The notes under the pieces: model-generated
Database searches by the model: none
What the model saw: the letters and a program-made list of their open reading frames with translations, nothing else
What the model was told of the DNA's origin: nothing
Part shown: positions 62,929 to 64,000 of the stretch, piece after piece
Layout of the letters: every line of letters begins with the position of its first letter
Numbering within the stretch: position 1 is the stretch's first letter
Position numbers and translations under genes: made by a program
Assembly (NCBI RefSeq): GCF_000620625.1
Contig: NZ_JIAW01000021.1
Span: 62,001-126,000 of the forward strand
From: Mycobacterium sp. URHB0044
Lineage (GTDB): Bacteria; Actinomycetota; Actinomycetes; Mycobacteriales; Mycobacteriaceae
Direction: 5' to 3'
DNA length: 64,000 nucleotides

Positions 62929-63926
62929 GTGTCGAAGCCGCCATGCGGCTGGCCATCGAACTGTCCGAACAGGTCAAGGGCACCACCTATCCCAATCCAC
63001 CCGTCGGCGCGGTGATCCTGGATCGCAGCGGTGAGATCGCGGGCGTCGGCGCCACCGAGCCGCCGGGCGGGCCACACGCGGAAGTGGTGGCGCTGCGGCG
63101 GGCGGGGGAGCGGGCCAGGGGCGGCACGGCCGTCGTCACGCTGGAACCCTGCAATCACCACGGACGCACCCCGCCGTGCGTGGATGCGCTTGTCGCGGCT
63201 GGTGTTTCGGCCGTCTCGTATGCGGTGCCCGATCCAAACCCGGTCGCGGCAGGAGGGTCGGCGCGACTGGCCGAGGCAGGTATCGCGGTGAGCCGCGGTG
63301 TGCTCGCCACCGAGGTGGCGGGCGGACCGCTGCGTGAGTGGCTACACAAGCAGCGCACCGGAAAGCCGCATCTCACTTGGAAGTTCGCCACCAGCGTGGA
63401 CGGACGCAGCGCGGCGGCCGACGGCAGCAGCCAATGGATCACCAGTGAGGCCGCGAGGGCAGACGTGCACCGCAAGCGCGGTGTCGCCGACGCGATCGTC
63501 GTGGGCACCGGCACCGTGTTCGTCGACGACCCGACGCTGACTGCCCGACTGCCCGACGGCAGCGTCGCCGAGCGGCAGCCGCTGCGCGTCGTCGTCGGAC
63601 AGCGCGAAATCTCGTCAGAGGCCCGCGTCTTGAACGAAGACTCGCGGACCATGATCATCCGAACCCGTGACCCCTTGGAGGTGATCCGGGCATTGTCGGA
63701 TCGCACCGACGTGATCGTGGAGGGCGGCCCGACGTTGGCAGGAGCATTCCTGCGGGCCGGCGTGATCGACCGCATCCTCGCCTACGTGGCGCCGCTTCTG
63801 CTCGGTGGACCGATTACCGCGGTCGACGACGTCGGTGTGCTGAACATCGCCAATGCGCAGCGGTGGCGCTTCGACGGGATGGATCCGATCGGCCCCGACG
63901 TTCGGCTCAGCCTCGTGCCGGCGTGA
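62925..63926 (+). CDS. ribD: Bifunctional riboflavin deaminase/reductase
   Basis: 333 residues from GTG overlapping the rpe stop. Deaminase half: zinc ligands in PHAEVVALRRAG and PCNHHGRTPPC. Reductase half from about residue 145: LTWKFATSVDGRSAAADG, VGTGTVFVDDPTLTAR and VIVEGGPTLAGAFL (NADPH site). It performs two successive steps of riboflavin synthesis from the GTP-derived pyrimidine. Called ribG in mycobacteria; last gene of the window. Confidence 0.96.
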   Translation: MSVEAAMRLAIELSEQVKGTTYPNPPVGAVILDRSGEIAGVGATEPPGGPHAEVVALRRAGERARGGTAVVTLEPCNHHGRTPPCVDALVAAGVSAVSYAVPDPNPVAAGGSARLAEAGIAVSRGVLATEVAGGPLREWLHKQRTGKPHLTWKFATSVDGRSAAADGSSQWITSEAARADVHRKRGVADAIVVGTGTVFVDDPTLTARLPDGSVAERQPLRVVVGQREISSEARVLNEDSRTMIIRTRDPLEVIRALSDRTDVIVEGGPTLAGAFLRAGVIDRILAYVAPLLLGGPITAVDDVGVLNIANAQRWRFDGMDPIGPDVRLSLVPA

Positions 63927-64000
63927 GATGGAATTCCTTTGCCGCCCAATGTGACTCCCGTCACCATCGGTGACGCATCCGTTGGGTGACTCGTTACCAG

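Overview
The window is a high-GC actinobacterial chromosome segment with many GTG starts and stop/start overlaps of the ATGA/GTGA type. Gene content and order point to a mycobacterium, probably a fast-growing (Mycolicibacterium-type) species. The left part follows the order I remember around M. tuberculosis Rv2559c-Rv2532c (rarA, alaS, ruvX, mltG, aroE, A24 peptidase, aroC-aroK-aroB-aroQ, pepQ, efp, nusB). The right part follows Rv1379-Rv1409 (pyrR-pyrB-pyrC-carA-carB-pyrF, mihF, gmk, rpoZ, coaBC, metK, FMO/P450/AraC, lipase, priA, fmt, rsmB, rpe, ribD). These locus comparisons come from memory, not from a search.

Region by region. 1-2132: end of a type III polyketide synthase gene followed by a membrane methyltransferase and a flavoprotein, an arrangement like phenolic-lipid (alkylresorcinol) operons. 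2147-9183: secreted, lipoprotein and small accessory genes, RarA, an ArsR/SRPBCC pair with its own promoter and operator, and a YjbQ protein. 9289-22281: housekeeping run for alanyl-tRNA synthetase, peptidoglycan-chain release, the shikimate pathway, EF-P and NusB. 22283-30355: accessory genes between the two conserved blocks (LuxR regulator, a 1198-residue secreted beta-propeller protein, a FAD monooxygenase, a serine hydrolase). 30418-39085: UMP biosynthesis operon led by a PyrR-binding translational attenuator. 39139-40282: two paralogous secreted proteins. 40808-44693: mihF, gmk, rpoZ, coaBC, metK. 44745-49727: acetamidase-family enzyme, then a Baeyer-Villiger-type monooxygenase and P450 operon divergent from an AraC regulator.

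50207-52306 is the outstanding feature: a dense array of 15 complete tRNA genes plus one truncated tRNA and one 3' tRNA fragment, all on the + strand, with an HNH endonuclease gene in the middle. An rRNA-leader-like boxA sequence lies 9 bases before the first tRNA. The array sits between the AraC regulator and a luciferase-like oxidoreductase/lipase region. It looks phage- or element-derived: diverged tRNA sequences, irregular helices, CCA encoded in only four units, and recombination scars. No integrase or transposase is visible in the window.

52319-63926 returns to core order: oxidoreductase, a truncated YdeI-like gene, lipase, YhhN, PriA, DUF2207/LemA pair, fmt-rsmB-rpe-ribD. The last 74 bases after ribD hold no gene I can support. 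No CRISPR array, rRNA gene or insertion sequence was found.
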